This document shows positions 25,623-34,229 of a stretch of 64,000 nt of DNA, piece after piece (position 1 is the first letter of the stretch; each line of letters opens with the position of its first letter). This stretch comes from Vogesella margarita (GTDB taxonomy: Bacteria; Pseudomonadota; Gammaproteobacteria; Burkholderiales; Chromobacteriaceae). A program made the position numbers and the translations under genes. The DNA lies in contig NZ_JAQQLE010000002.1 of the NCBI RefSeq assembly GCF_028548475.1, positions 372,001-436,000 of the forward strand, in the 5' to 3' direction. Under the pieces are notes generated by a model. It made no database searches. It saw nothing but the letters and a program-made list of their open reading frames with translations, and was not told the DNA's origin.

Positions 25623-26405
25623 ATGAGCGAAGCAAACCGCGATCCCTTGTGGCTCGCCATCCTGCAGGAAACCGAACAGGCGGTGCGTGACGAACCGCTG
25701 CTGGCCAGCTTTCTGCACATGACCGTATTGCGGCACGGCACGCTGGAAGACGTGCTGGCCTTCCACCTGTCCAGCAAGCTGGCCAGCCCGGTGATGGACG
25801 CCCGCGCGCTGCTGGAGCTGTTCCGCGAGGCGCTGGCCGCCGATCCGCAGATCAGCCGCGCGATGCGCGCCGACATCAGCGCCTGCTACGACCGCGATCC
25901 GGCCTGCGACCGCTATTCCACGCCGCTCTTGTACTTCAAGGGCTTCCATGCGCTGCAGAGCCAGCGCATCACCCACTGGCTGTGGCAGCAGGACAGAAAG
26001 ACACTGGCGTATTTCCTGCAAAACCGCATCTCCGAGGTAATGAGCGCCGACATCCACCCGGCGGCGCGCATCGGCGAGGGCGTGATGCTGGATCACGGCA
26101 CCGGCGTGGTGGTCGGCGAGACCGCGGTGATCGGCAACAACGTGTCCATCCTGCACGGCGTGACGCTGGGTGGCTCCGGCAAGGAGCGCGGCGACCGTCA
26201 CCCGAAAATCGGCGACGGCGTGATGATTGGTGCCGGTGCCGCCATCCTCGGCAACATCCGTGTCGGCGAGTGTGCCAAGGTCGGCGCCGGCAGCGTGGTG
26301 CTGGACGACGTGCCGGCGCACACCACGGTGGCCGGTGTGCCGGCCAAGGTGGTGGCGCAGCTGGGGCCGGGGACACCGGCGCTGGACATGGACCAGCGCG
26401 TGTAA
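25623..26405 (+). CDS. cysE: Serine O-acetyltransferase
   Basis: A 260-residue CysE: acetyl-CoA plus L-serine gives O-acetylserine, the first committed step of cysteine synthesis. The N-terminal helical domain (DPLWLAILQETEQAVRDEPLLASFLHMTVLRH) precedes the left-handed beta-helix of hexapeptide repeats. DIHPAARIGEGVMLDHGTGVVVGETAVIG holds the catalytic Asp-His region, and GGSGKERGDRHPKIGDGVMIGAG follows. The C-terminal tail, which in CysE mediates cysteine feedback and binds CysK, is present (ALDMDQRV). A strong terminator follows. Confidence 0.96.
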   Translation: MSEANRDPLWLAILQETEQAVRDEPLLASFLHMTVLRHGTLEDVLAFHLSSKLASPVMDARALLELFREALAADPQISRAMRADISACYDRDPACDRYSTPLLYFKGFHALQSQRITHWLWQQDRKTLAYFLQNRISEVMSADIHPAARIGEGVMLDHGTGVVVGETAVIGNNVSILHGVTLGGSGKERGDRHPKIGDGVMIGAGAAILGNIRVGECAKVGAGSVVLDDVPAHTTVAGVPAKVVAQLGPGTPALDMDQRV

Positions 26406-26426
26406 GCGCACCGCGTCATCACCCCG

Positions 26427-26457
26427 AACGGCAAGCCACGCGGCTTGCCGTTTTTGT
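26427..26457 (+). terminator. cysE terminator
   Basis: AACGGCAAGCC-acgc-GGCTTGCCGTT followed by TTTGTT is an 11-bp stem intrinsic terminator. Confidence 0.92.
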
Positions 26458-26489
26458 TGTCTGGCGCCGGCTGCCGGCGCCTGTGCCGC

Positions 26490-26502
26490 AAGGTTGGCCG
26501 CA
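26490..26502 (+). repeat. Dispersed element copy after cysE
   Basis: An exact AAGGTTGGCCGCA in the 273-base gap between cysE and the 2OG-Fe oxygenase gene. The rest of the gap has no gene and should contain the oxygenase promoter. Confidence 0.95.
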
Positions 26503-26678
26503 CGGCGCTGGCTATTTTTTTGGCATGAATGGTGAAAAATGCCGCGTAGCGGGCAACGTAAATGACAGTGGCGAATTGAATCGGGTGCTTTCGTGCGTGG
26601 TCGCGGCTGTGTAAAATCGGCCGCGGTGTCCCGTCCCGATATTGCCTGACGGTCACTTTCCGCAAGGGAACCCTTCCC

Positions 26679-27521
26679 ATGAATGTACGCGTTGTAGACT
26701 ACCGTGCCGCCGATGCGGCCGAGCAATTCACCCGCAGCCTGCACGAAACCGGCTTCGGCGTGCTGGTCAACCACCCCATCCCGCAGCAGCTGGTCGAGAC
26801 CATCTATCGCGACTGGCTGGCCTTCTTCGACAGCGAGCAGAAGCACGATTACGCGTTCTCGGTCGAGAAACAGGACGGCTACTTCTCCACCGCGATCTCG
26901 GAAACCGCCAAGGGCGCGACACAGAAGGACATCAAGGAATACTTCCACGTCTATCCGTGGGGGCGCATCCCGGCGCCGCTCCAGGCCGACGCCATGCGCT
27001 ACTACGATACTGCCAACGCGCTGGCGGCCGAGCTGCTGGGCTGGGTCGAGCAGTACACGCCGGCAGACATTGCGGCCAACTACAGCGAGCCGCTGTCCGG
27101 CATGATCCAGGGCAGCAACAAGACTCTACTGCGCGTGCTGCGCTACCCGCCGCTGAGCGGCCAGGAGCCGGCCGGCTCGCTGCGCGCCGCTGCCCACGGC
27201 GACATCAACCTGCTCACCATCCTGCCCGCCGCCAACGAGCCGGGGTTGCAGGTGCAGGACATGGACGGCAACTGGATCGACGTGCCGTGCGACTTCGGCA
27301 TGCTGATCATCAACATCGGCGACATGCTGCAGGAAGCGTCGCAGGGCTACTACCCGTCCACCCAACACCGCGTGGTGAACCCCACCGGTGAGGGCGCCAG
27401 CAAGAGCCGCGTGTCGCTACCGCTGTTCTTGCACCCGCGCGACGAGGTGGTGCTGTCGGCGCGCTACAGCGCCGGTGCCTACCTCGACGAGCGCCTGCGC
27501 GAGCTGGGCGTGAAGCAGTAA
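26679..27521 (+). CDS. Isopenicillin-N-synthase-like 2-oxoglutarate/Fe(II) oxygenase
   Basis: A 280-residue non-haem iron enzyme. HETGFGVLVNHPI near residue 22 is the N-terminal DIOX_N pattern. AHGDINLLTIL supplies the H-x-D part of the iron triad near residue 172 and QHRVVNP the distal histidine, with RVSLPLF holding the arginine that binds the 2-oxoglutarate carboxylate. The substrate is unknown. It is a single gene with its own terminator, and no biosynthetic cluster surrounds it, so a housekeeping role is more likely than antibiotic synthesis. Confidence 0.88.
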   Translation: MNVRVVDYRAADAAEQFTRSLHETGFGVLVNHPIPQQLVETIYRDWLAFFDSEQKHDYAFSVEKQDGYFSTAISETAKGATQKDIKEYFHVYPWGRIPAPLQADAMRYYDTANALAAELLGWVEQYTPADIAANYSEPLSGMIQGSNKTLLRVLRYPPLSGQEPAGSLRAAAHGDINLLTILPAANEPGLQVQDMDGNWIDVPCDFGMLIINIGDMLQEASQGYYPSTQHRVVNPTGEGASKSRVSLPLFLHPRDEVVLSARYSAGAYLDERLRELGVKQ

Positions 27522-27534
27522 TCCGCTGGCGGCC

Positions 27535-27547
27535 AAGGTTGGCCGCA
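27535..27547 (+). repeat. Dispersed element copy after the oxygenase gene
   Basis: An exact AAGGTTGGCCGCA located 13 bases past the stop codon of the oxygenase and immediately before its terminator. Confidence 0.95.
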
Positions 27548-27564
27548 GACGATGGGCAAGCCGG

Positions 27565-27592
27565 AGGGCAGATCGCGAGGTCTGCTCTTTTA
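27565..27592 (+). terminator. Oxygenase gene terminator
   Basis: A 10-bp stem containing two G-U pairs (AGGGCAGATC-gcga-GGTCTGCTCT) followed by TTTAT. Confidence 0.7.
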
Positions 27593-27612
27593 TACTTCAC
27601 AGCTATCGTTTG

Positions 27613-27634
27613 GCTAAAAACATTCAATTTTAGC
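27613..27634. promoter_or_regulatory. AT-rich inverted repeat before the DUF2061 gene
   Basis: GCTAAAA and TTTTAGC flank 8 bases in an unusually AT-rich stretch 60 bases before the DUF2061 start. It looks like an operator or promoter element; the protein that would bind it is unknown. Confidence 0.4.
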
Positions 27635-27694
27635 TATTGAGTGTAGGTGGCTATCATCAGCATGTGATTCATAGCCCGCCAGCCGGAGGCCACC

Positions 27695-27925
27695 ATGCTC
27701 AAGACCGTCACCTTCGCCCTCTGCCACTTCAGCGTGGCGTTCTCGGTCGCCTGGCTGCTGACCGGCAGCCTCGGCATCGCCAGCCTGCTGGCCCTGGTGG
27801 AGCCGCTGGTGAACACCGTCGCCTACTACTTTCACGAGAAGGTGTGGGACGGCATCCGCGCGCGGCGGCAGGAGGCGCCGGAGCGTGCCAGCGCCGGCCG
27901 GCACGGCTTTTTTCACGCCCATTGA
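27695..27925 (+). CDS. DUF2061 family small membrane protein
   Basis: A 76-residue protein with two hydrophobic helices (VTFALCHFSVAFSVAWLLTG and ASLLALVEPLVNTVAYYFHEKVW). The ending HEKVWD is the hallmark of DUF2061, a family of short inner-membrane proteins with no known function. The Arg/His-rich tail (RARRQEAPERASAGRHGFFHAH) is longer than usual. GGAGG lies just upstream of ATG. It is followed by an inverted pair of the dispersed element that can act as terminator. Confidence 0.85.
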   Translation: MLKTVTFALCHFSVAFSVAWLLTGSLGIASLLALVEPLVNTVAYYFHEKVWDGIRARRQEAPERASAGRHGFFHAH

Positions 27926-27940
27926 GCGTGCCGGCGGCGA

Positions 27941-27974
27941 CAAGGTTGGCCGCAATGCGTTGCGGCCAACCTTG
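27941..27974. repeat. Inverted pair of the dispersed element, tight hairpin
   Basis: CAAGGTTGGCCGCAA, a 4-base loop TGCG and its exact complement form a 15-bp stem 16 bases after the DUF2061 stop, in the gap before uvrD. It is placed as a factor-independent terminator but lacks a long T-run. Confidence 0.93.
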
Positions 27975-28031
27975 TGCGGGCGGGTGCTGGTGTAGAATCG
28001 GCGTTTTGCGCGTCACCTCGAAGCCTGCCCC

Positions 28032-30185
28032 ATGAATAACGATCTGCTCGCCGGACTCAATCCCGAACAACTCTCCGCCGTCACCTGGCCCGCCAAGAGC
28101 GCGCTGGTGCTGGCCGGCGCCGGCAGCGGCAAGACGCGGGTGCTGACCACGCGCATCGCCTGGCTGCTGCAGACCGGACAGGCCAGTCCGGCCGGCATTC
28201 TGGCGGTGACCTTCACCAACAAGGCGGCACGCGAGATGCAGACGCGGCTGGCGGCGATGATCCCGGTCAATGTGCGCAGCATGTGGATCGGCACCTTCCA
28301 CGGCCTGTGCAACCGCTTCCTGCGCGTGCACTACCGCGATGCCGGCCTGCCGCAGACCTTCCAGATTCTCGACTCCGGCGACCAGTCGTCGGCGATCAAG
28401 CGCCTGCTGAAGAGCCTCGACATCTCCGACGAGAAATTCCCGCCCAAGCAGGTGCAGCAGTTCATCAACAGCCAGAAAGAGTCCGGCGTGCGCGCCGGCG
28501 AGCTGTCGGCGCACGACCCGTACACCCGCAAGCTGATCGAGCTGTACGCCGCCTACGACGCGCAGTGCCAGCGCGAGGGCGTGGTCGATTTCGCCGAACT
28601 GTTGCTGCGCAGCTACGAGGTGCTCAGCCGCAATGCCGCGCTGTCCGAGCACTATCGCAACCGTTTCCGCTTCGTGCTGGTCGACGAGTTCCAGGACACC
28701 AACCGCCTGCAGTACGCGTGGCTGAAGCTGCTGGCCGGCCAGGACAACGCGCTGTTCGCGGTCGGCGACGACGACCAGTCGATCTACGCCTTCCGCGGCG
28801 CCGAGGTCGGCAATATGCGCGCGCTGCTGTCCGACTACGGCGTCAGCGGTCCGATCCGGCTGGAGCAGAACTACCGCTCGGCCGGCACGATCCTGGACGC
28901 GGCCAACGCGCTGATCGAGCGCAACGACGGTCGCCTCGGCAAGAGCCTGTGGACCGACGCCGGCCCCGGCGACAAGATCCGCCTGTACGAGGCCTACTCC
29001 GACGGCGAGGAGGCGCAGTTCATCGTCGACGAGGTCAAGGCACTGGCGCGCGACGGCTGGAATCTCGCCGACATGGCGGTGCTGTACCGCTCCAACGCGC
29101 AGTCGCGCATCCTCGAACACGTGCTGGTGCAGAGCGGCGTCGCCTACCGCATCTACGGCGGGCTGCGCTTCTTCGAGCGGCAGGAGATCAAGCACGCGCT
29201 GGCCTATCTGCGTCTGGTGGCCAACCCCGAGGACGACAACGCGCTGCTGCGCGTGATCAACGTGCCGGCGCGCGGCATCGGCGCGCGCAGCGTGGAAAAC
29301 CTGCAGACCGCCAGCCGCGAGCAGGGCGTCAGCCTGTGGCAGGCGCTGTGCGGCGCCGGCGGCGGCCGCACCGCCGGCAAGCTGGCCGAGTTCGTGCGCC
29401 TGATCGACAGCCTGCGCCAGCGCTGCGAGGCGCTGAGCCTGGCGGAGACTATCAGCCTGATCATCGACGCTTCCGGCCTGCGCGCGATGTACGAGGCCGA
29501 CAAGAAAGACGGCGAGGAGCGCCTCGCCAACCTCGACGAACTGGTCAACGCCGCGCTGGGCTTTATGCCGCAGGAGCCGGCGATGGCGGTGATCGAATTC
29601 CTGACCCAGGCCAGCCTGGAAGCGGGCGACCACCAGGCCGACGCCGGCGCCGACGCGCTACAGCTGATGACGGTGCACGCGGCCAAGGGGCTGGAGTTCG
29701 ACGCGGTGTTCGTCGGCGGGCTGGAGGAGGGCTTGTTCCCGCACGAGAACAGCATGAACGACGGCAAGGGGCTGGAGGAGGAGCGGCGGCTGATGTACGT
29801 GGCGATGACGCGCGCGCGCAAGCGCCTGTACCTGTCCTGCGCGCAAAGCCGCATGCTGCACGGCCAGAGCCGCTACCCGATCCGCTCGCGTTTTGTCGAC
29901 GAGCTGCCGGCCGAGCTGTTGCAGACCTTGTCTGCTACCGTGAAAAAGACGGCCGCGCCGGCGCGCGACGGCTACGCGCAGGGCCGCATCGCGGCGGCGC
30001 CGCTTGCGGCCAACCTTGGCGGCTGGAAGATGGGGCAGGGCCTGCACCACACCAAGTTCGGCGACGGCGTGGTGATCAATGCCGAGGGCGCCGGCGACGA
30101 CGTGCGCCTGCAGATCAATTTTGCCGAGCACGGCATCAAGTGGCTGGATTTGCGCTACGCCAAAGACAAACTCAGCGTCCAGTAA
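28032..30185 (+). CDS. uvrD: DNA helicase II
   Basis: A 717-residue superfamily 1 helicase acting in nucleotide excision and mismatch repair. Walker A LAGAGSGKTR is at about residues 28-37, FTNKAAREM is motif Ia, VDEFQDTN is motif II, GDDDQSIYAFRGA is motif III, and LMTVHAAKGLEFDAVF and VAMTRARKRLYLS are motifs V and VI. The C-terminal GQGLHHTKFGDGVVINAEG is the Tudor-like domain that binds RNA polymerase. The length fits UvrD rather than Rep. An exact dispersed element (30005) falls in the variable linker before that domain, encoding AANLGG. Confidence 0.95.
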   Translation: MNNDLLAGLNPEQLSAVTWPAKSALVLAGAGSGKTRVLTTRIAWLLQTGQASPAGILAVTFTNKAAREMQTRLAAMIPVNVRSMWIGTFHGLCNRFLRVHYRDAGLPQTFQILDSGDQSSAIKRLLKSLDISDEKFPPKQVQQFINSQKESGVRAGELSAHDPYTRKLIELYAAYDAQCQREGVVDFAELLLRSYEVLSRNAALSEHYRNRFRFVLVDEFQDTNRLQYAWLKLLAGQDNALFAVGDDDQSIYAFRGAEVGNMRALLSDYGVSGPIRLEQNYRSAGTILDAANALIERNDGRLGKSLWTDAGPGDKIRLYEAYSDGEEAQFIVDEVKALARDGWNLADMAVLYRSNAQSRILEHVLVQSGVAYRIYGGLRFFERQEIKHALAYLRLVANPEDDNALLRVINVPARGIGARSVENLQTASREQGVSLWQALCGAGGGRTAGKLAEFVRLIDSLRQRCEALSLAETISLIIDASGLRAMYEADKKDGEERLANLDELVNAALGFMPQEPAMAVIEFLTQASLEAGDHQADAGADALQLMTVHAAKGLEFDAVFVGGLEEGLFPHENSMNDGKGLEEERRLMYVAMTRARKRLYLSCAQSRMLHGQSRYPIRSRFVDELPAELLQTLSATVKKTAAPARDGYAQGRIAAAPLAANLGGWKMGQGLHHTKFGDGVVINAEGAGDDVRLQINFAEHGIKWLDLRYAKDKLSVQ

Positions 30186-30222
30186 GCGCGATCCGCCACG
30201 GCGGAAAAGGGGAATTCAGAGC

Positions 30223-31929
30223 ATGAGCGAGCAGCCGATCCACACTTCGACCTTCAACGCCATCACCAGCGTGCAGAAAAGCCGGCATCACAAGGAATAT
30301 AACAATCCTTACGCCAAGAAGCAGTTCCTGATCGTCGACAGCGTGCCGGAGATGCAGCGCGCGCTGGCGATGACACTGGCCTCGTTCGGCGCCGAGAGGG
30401 TGGAGTACGCCGGCAAGGCCAGCGACGCGCTGGTGAAGCTAATGCGCTACGACTTCGACGTGGTGCTGTGCGATTTCGACCTCGGCAACGGCAACGATGG
30501 CCTGTACCTGCTGGAGGAGGCGAAGGAGCGCAACCTGCTGAAGCAGTCCTGCGTGTTCATGATCGTCAGCGGCGAACGGCGCGCGGCCAAGGTGATCTCC
30601 GCCGCCGAGCTGGTGCCGGACGACTACCTGCTCAAGCCCTTCACCGGCGAGGTGCTGGCCGAGCGCCTGGAGCGCGCGATGCGCCGCCGCGACGCCTTCC
30701 GCTTCGTCGACGAGGCGCTGATGAACCACGAGTACCTGGCCGCCATCGACGCCTGCAACAAGAAGATCGCCGAGCGCAGCGAGTTCACCCTCGACTTCAT
30801 GAAGCTGAAGGGCAGCCTGAGTCTGAAGATCGGCGACTACGACAGCGCGCGCGCGCTGTACCAGCAGGTGCTGAAGATACGCGAGCTGCCGTGGGCGCAG
30901 CTGGGGATGGCCAAGTCGCTGGCTGCGCTGAAGCAGGTGGAGCCGGCGCTGGCGATGTTCCACCACATCGTGATGGAAAACGAGCACGTGATGGAGGCCT
31001 ACGACTGGCTGGCGCGGCTGTACCAGGACAACCACGAGCTGGCGCAGGCGCAGCAGGTACTCAAGCGCGCCACCGAGCTGGCGCCGGCGACGGTGCGCCG
31101 CCACAAGGCGCTGGCCGAGGTGGCGCTGCAAAACGGCGACCTGGCGCAGGCGAAGGACGCCTACGGCACCACGCTGGAATTGTCCAAGGCCAGCTGGCAC
31201 CGCACCCCGGTGCTGTACGCGACGCTGGCGCGCACGCAGCTGGCCTGCGGCGAGAAGGGCGAGGCGATAAAGACGCTGGCCTCGCTGCGCCGCGACTACA
31301 AGTACAAGCCGGAAGGCGAGTGGATGGCCGACGTGCTCGACAGCCAGATCCAGCAGCACAGCGGCAACAAGGCACAAGCGGAAAGACTGCTGCAGTCCGC
31401 CGCCGAGCGCCTGCCGCAGCTGGACAAGCTGTCGGCCGAGGACAAGATGGAATTCGCGCGCAGCTGCTACGCGCAGGGGCAGAAGGCGATGGGCGACGAT
31501 GTCGCCGGCCAACTGATCCGCAACAACCACGACAACGAGCAGCTGCTGCAGCGGCTGTCGACGATGTTCGACCAGCTGGGCATGGCCGACGCCGGCGCCG
31601 ACCTGATCATGCACAACGTGCAGGGCATGGTCGACCTCAACAACAAGGCGGTGCGCGAGGCGCAGGCCGGCGAGCACGACAAGGCGATCGCCATGTTCCG
31701 GCAGGCGCTGGAAGAAATGCCGGACAGCATCCAGCTGATGCTGAACCTGGTCAACGCGGTCATCGCCCAGGTGCACCTCAAGGGCTGGCATGAAAGCCAC
31801 GTGCGCCAGGCCTACGACTACCTGCAGAAGGTGCGGCAGATAGCGCCGACCAACAACAAGCTGCAGAAGCTGATGCAGGCGTGGCGGCTGCTGATCGAGA
31901 AGCACGACAAGCGGGAGTTCCTGCTCTGA
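30223..31929 (+). CDS. Response regulator receiver domain fused to TPR repeats
   Basis: A 568-residue cytoplasmic protein. Residues about 34-155 form a receiver domain with the phosphate-accepting aspartate in CDFDLG (D84) and the conserved lysine in LLKPF (K138). The rest is a long helical array of tetratricopeptide repeats. No DNA-binding or enzymatic output is present, so it probably works through protein-protein contacts. The kinase is not in the window. The ATG at 30223 has GGGGA upstream; a longer frame would run back into uvrD. It is followed immediately by a membrane protein gene. Confidence 0.88.
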   Translation: MSEQPIHTSTFNAITSVQKSRHHKEYNNPYAKKQFLIVDSVPEMQRALAMTLASFGAERVEYAGKASDALVKLMRYDFDVVLCDFDLGNGNDGLYLLEEAKERNLLKQSCVFMIVSGERRAAKVISAAELVPDDYLLKPFTGEVLAERLERAMRRRDAFRFVDEALMNHEYLAAIDACNKKIAERSEFTLDFMKLKGSLSLKIGDYDSARALYQQVLKIRELPWAQLGMAKSLAALKQVEPALAMFHHIVMENEHVMEAYDWLARLYQDNHELAQAQQVLKRATELAPATVRRHKALAEVALQNGDLAQAKDAYGTTLELSKASWHRTPVLYATLARTQLACGEKGEAIKTLASLRRDYKYKPEGEWMADVLDSQIQQHSGNKAQAERLLQSAAERLPQLDKLSAEDKMEFARSCYAQGQKAMGDDVAGQLIRNNHDNEQLLQRLSTMFDQLGMADAGADLIMHNVQGMVDLNNKAVREAQAGEHDKAIAMFRQALEEMPDSIQLMLNLVNAVIAQVHLKGWHESHVRQAYDYLQKVRQIAPTNNKLQKLMQAWRLLIEKHDKREFLL

Positions 31930-32759
31930 ACGCGCCGTGGGCCAGGGTTGGCCGCAGCGTGCAGCTGCTGCTGTTGTTGCTGGGCTGGCTGGCGCTGGTG
32001 TTCAGCAGCGGCTTCCTGGCGTTGGAGGCCAGCCGTGCCGACGCCGAGCAGGCGCTGCAGCGGCAGGCGCAGCAGCAGTCCGCACTGCTGACGCGCGACC
32101 TCTTGCTGCTGCACCAGTACCTGCTGGAGCTGGTGCAGCAGTTCGCCGACACGCCCGGCGAGCGTATCCCGTCGTGGCAGGCGGGCATGGTGCTGCAGCG
32201 CTTTCCGGCGCTGGAGCGGGTGGCGCTGCTGCGCGACAGCGAGGACGGCCTGCTGGTGACACAGGTGGTGCCGCTGCGCCTGGGGGCCGGCGTGGTGCCG
32301 TGGCAGGATCTGGCGCGGCAGCCGGCGGTGGCGGCCAACCTTGGCCGCTTGCGCCAGGGCCAGCCGCAGGTGCAGATGCTGCAAGGCGAGGGCGAGCAGG
32401 CGCAGCTACTGAGCATCTACCCGCTGGCCGCCAGCGACCGGCGTTTCATCGCGCTGTGGTTGCGGCCGCAGCGCTGGTTGCCGCCGCTGGCGGAGCCGGA
32501 TATCGACCGTGCGCTGCAGCTGATGGGCGATGCGCATCCGGCGGTGGCTTGGCCGGCGATGCTGCAGGTGCGCGAGGTGGTGATCGTCGGCGAGCAGCGC
32601 TACTGGCTCGGCCTGCAGCGGCCACTACGCGCCAGCGATTTCCGCATTTCGCTGTGGCTGCCGCTGTTGCTGGTGTGGCTGCTGCTCTTGGGCCTGCTGC
32701 TGGTCGGCGCGGTGTTCCGCTGGCGGCTGGCGCGCGGCCTTCCCCTCGCCGACAGCTGA
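31881..32759 (+). CDS. Two-span membrane protein with periplasmic domain
   Basis: The protein has an N-terminal hydrophobic helix (VQLLLLLLGWLALVFSSGFLAL), a ~190-residue polar central part and a C-terminal helix (LWLPLLLVWLLLLGLLLVGAVF), the layout of a sensor-like periplasmic domain without a cytoplasmic output. No family is recognised. The start is uncertain. GTG at 31881 overlaps the previous gene by 49 bases; CTG at 31926 overlaps its stop and has GGGAG eight bases upstream, the best ribosome site; GTG at 31959 would cut into the first helix. The close spacing suggests it works with the receiver-TPR protein. Confidence 0.65.
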   Translation: MAAADREARQAGVPALNAPWARVGRSVQLLLLLLGWLALVFSSGFLALEASRADAEQALQRQAQQQSALLTRDLLLLHQYLLELVQQFADTPGERIPSWQAGMVLQRFPALERVALLRDSEDGLLVTQVVPLRLGAGVVPWQDLARQPAVAANLGRLRQGQPQVQMLQGEGEQAQLLSIYPLAASDRRFIALWLRPQRWLPPLAEPDIDRALQLMGDAHPAVAWPAMLQVREVVIVGEQRYWLGLQRPLRASDFRISLWLPLLLVWLLLLGLLLVGAVFRWRLARGLPLADS

Positions 32760-32811
32760 ACGCGGCGCGGTTTTGCAGTACAATCGGGCCATCATTTTCC
32801 GGGGTCATACC

Positions 32812-32991
32812 ATGTACCAGTCCGAATTCACCCAATTCATGAACGATTTCCTGGCGAAAAACCCGCAGGTAGACAGCGAACGCCGCGAGCTGCGCCTGAC
32901 CTGGTGGGATCGCAAGCTGGATCTGGAGGACCTGCGCCGCTGGAACGCGTCCAAGGTGCCGCAGAAGCCGTACGTGTACCAGCCGGACTGA
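32812..32991 (+). CDS. DUF3460 family protein
   Basis: A 59-residue protein, MYQSEFTQFMNDFL...WWDRKLDLEDLRRWN...QKPYVYQPD. The opening MYQSEFTQF and the ending KPYVYQ are diagnostic of DUF3460, a short family of betaproteobacteria with unknown function, which supports the placement of this organism. The ATG at 32812 is preferred over an earlier in-frame TTG. It lies just before the O-methyltransferase gene with a hairpin between. Confidence 0.88.
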   Translation: MYQSEFTQFMNDFLAKNPQVDSERRELRLTWWDRKLDLEDLRRWNASKVPQKPYVYQPD

Positions 32992-33018
32992 GAACTGCGC
33001 CCGCCGTATCGCCGACCA

Positions 33019-33042
33019 ACGCCCGCAAGGGCGTTGTGCTTT
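33019..33042 (+). terminator. Short hairpin after the DUF3460 gene
   Basis: AACGCCC-gcaa-GGGCGTT followed by GTGCTTTT; a 7-bp stem, so a moderate terminator just upstream of the methyltransferase ribosome site. Confidence 0.65.
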
Positions 33043-33055
33043 TCTGGAGTAAAGC

Positions 33056-33721
33056 ATGACCCGCACGACCATCGCCGTTGACGACCAGCTTGCCGCCTAC
33101 CTGCTGCAGATCGGTGTCACCGAGCACCCGGTGCAGACCGCGCTGCGCGAGTTCACCGCCACCCACCGCATGGCCAAGATGCAGATTTCGCCGGAGCAGG
33201 GACAGTTCCTCGCCTGGCTGGTTAAGCTGCTCGGCGTGCGCCGCTACCTGGAGATCGGCGTGTTCACCGGCTACAGCGCGCTGACCGTGGCGCTGGCCAT
33301 GGGTGAGCAGGGCCGCACCGTGGCCTGCGACATGAGCGTCGAATTCACCACCATCGCCCGCGACTACTGGCGCCAGGCCGGGGTCGAGGACAGCATAGCG
33401 CTCTACGTGCAGCCGGCGGTGCAGACCCTGCAGATGCTGCTGGACGACGGCCAGGGCGGCAGCTTCGACCTCGCCTTCATCGACGCCGACAAGACCAGCT
33501 ACCCGCAGTACTATGAAGCCTGCCTGCAGCTGGTGCGCCCCGGCGGCGTGATCGCGGTCGACAATATTTTCCTGAGCGGTCGTGTGGTCAGTCCCAAGCC
33601 GGGTGACCCGCCGGCAGTACGGGCGATGCAGGCCTTCAATGCCAGCCTGAAACACGACCCGCGGGTGGTGATGTCGGTGCTGCCGATCGGCGACGGCATG
33701 ACCCTGCTGACCCGCCGCTGA
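33056..33721 (+). CDS. Class I SAM O-methyltransferase (caffeoyl-CoA type)
   Basis: A 221-residue methyltransferase of the methyltransf_3 family. YLEIGVFTGYSALTVALAMG is the SAM-binding motif I, FDLAFIDADKTSYPQYYE holds the metal-binding aspartates, and RPGGVIAVDNIFLSGRV is the following conserved block. The family methylates catechol-like hydroxyls with a divalent metal. The bacterial substrate is unknown. GGAG lies eight bases before the ATG. It precedes tolR where tolQ would usually stand. Confidence 0.92.
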   Translation: MTRTTIAVDDQLAAYLLQIGVTEHPVQTALREFTATHRMAKMQISPEQGQFLAWLVKLLGVRRYLEIGVFTGYSALTVALAMGEQGRTVACDMSVEFTTIARDYWRQAGVEDSIALYVQPAVQTLQMLLDDGQGGSFDLAFIDADKTSYPQYYEACLQLVRPGGVIAVDNIFLSGRVVSPKPGDPPAVRAMQAFNASLKHDPRVVMSVLPIGDGMTLLTRR

Positions 33722-33824
33722 TGCCGGCGCCGCGGAACCGATGCCGTGCCGCGGCGGTCTGTCATTACCCGATTGTCCGGCGGCCCGCCGTGCCGGCCGC
33801 CCCCTCTAGCCACAGGAATGCCCG

Positions 33825-34229
33825 ATGCTGCAGCGACGCCCGCGCCGAATGATGAACCAGATGAACGTCGTGCCCTATATCGACGTGATGCTGGTGCTGC
33901 TGGTGATCTTCATGGTGACGGCGCCGATGTTCACCCCCGGCGTGATCGAGGTGCCCAGCGTCACCCGCGCGGCACAGGTGGACAGCACGCCGCTGGAAAT
34001 CAGCATCGAGGCCGATGGTCGCTACCTGCTGGGCGAGGGCGGCAAGCGCGAGCCTGCGGCCAACCTTGACGTGCTGATCGCCGAGGTCAAGGCACGGCTG
34101 CGCGACAACCGCCCGGTGGTGGTTACCGCGCACCGCGATCTCAAGTACAGCGAGGTGGTGAAGGTGGCCGACCGCCTGCACCAGGCCGGCATCACCCGCG
34201 TCGCGCTGACGGTACGGCAGGGCAACTGA
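33825..34229 (+). CDS. tolR: TolR, Tol-Pal motor stator protein
   Basis: A 134-residue inner-membrane protein of the ExbD/TolR family, one part of the proton-driven TolQR motor that energises TolA. The single membrane helix with the essential aspartate reads MNVVPYIDVMLVLLVIFMVTAPMF. The periplasmic domain follows to RVALTVRQGN. The usual partner tolQ is not upstream: only 103 non-coding bases separate it from the O-methyltransferase gene. Its stop overlaps the tolA start by one base (TGATG). An exact dispersed element (34055-34067) encodes PAANLD. Confidence 0.92.
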   Translation: MLQRRPRRMMNQMNVVPYIDVMLVLLVIFMVTAPMFTPGVIEVPSVTRAAQVDSTPLEISIEADGRYLLGEGGKREPAANLDVLIAEVKARLRDNRPVVVTAHRDLKYSEVVKVADRLHQAGITRVALTVRQGN

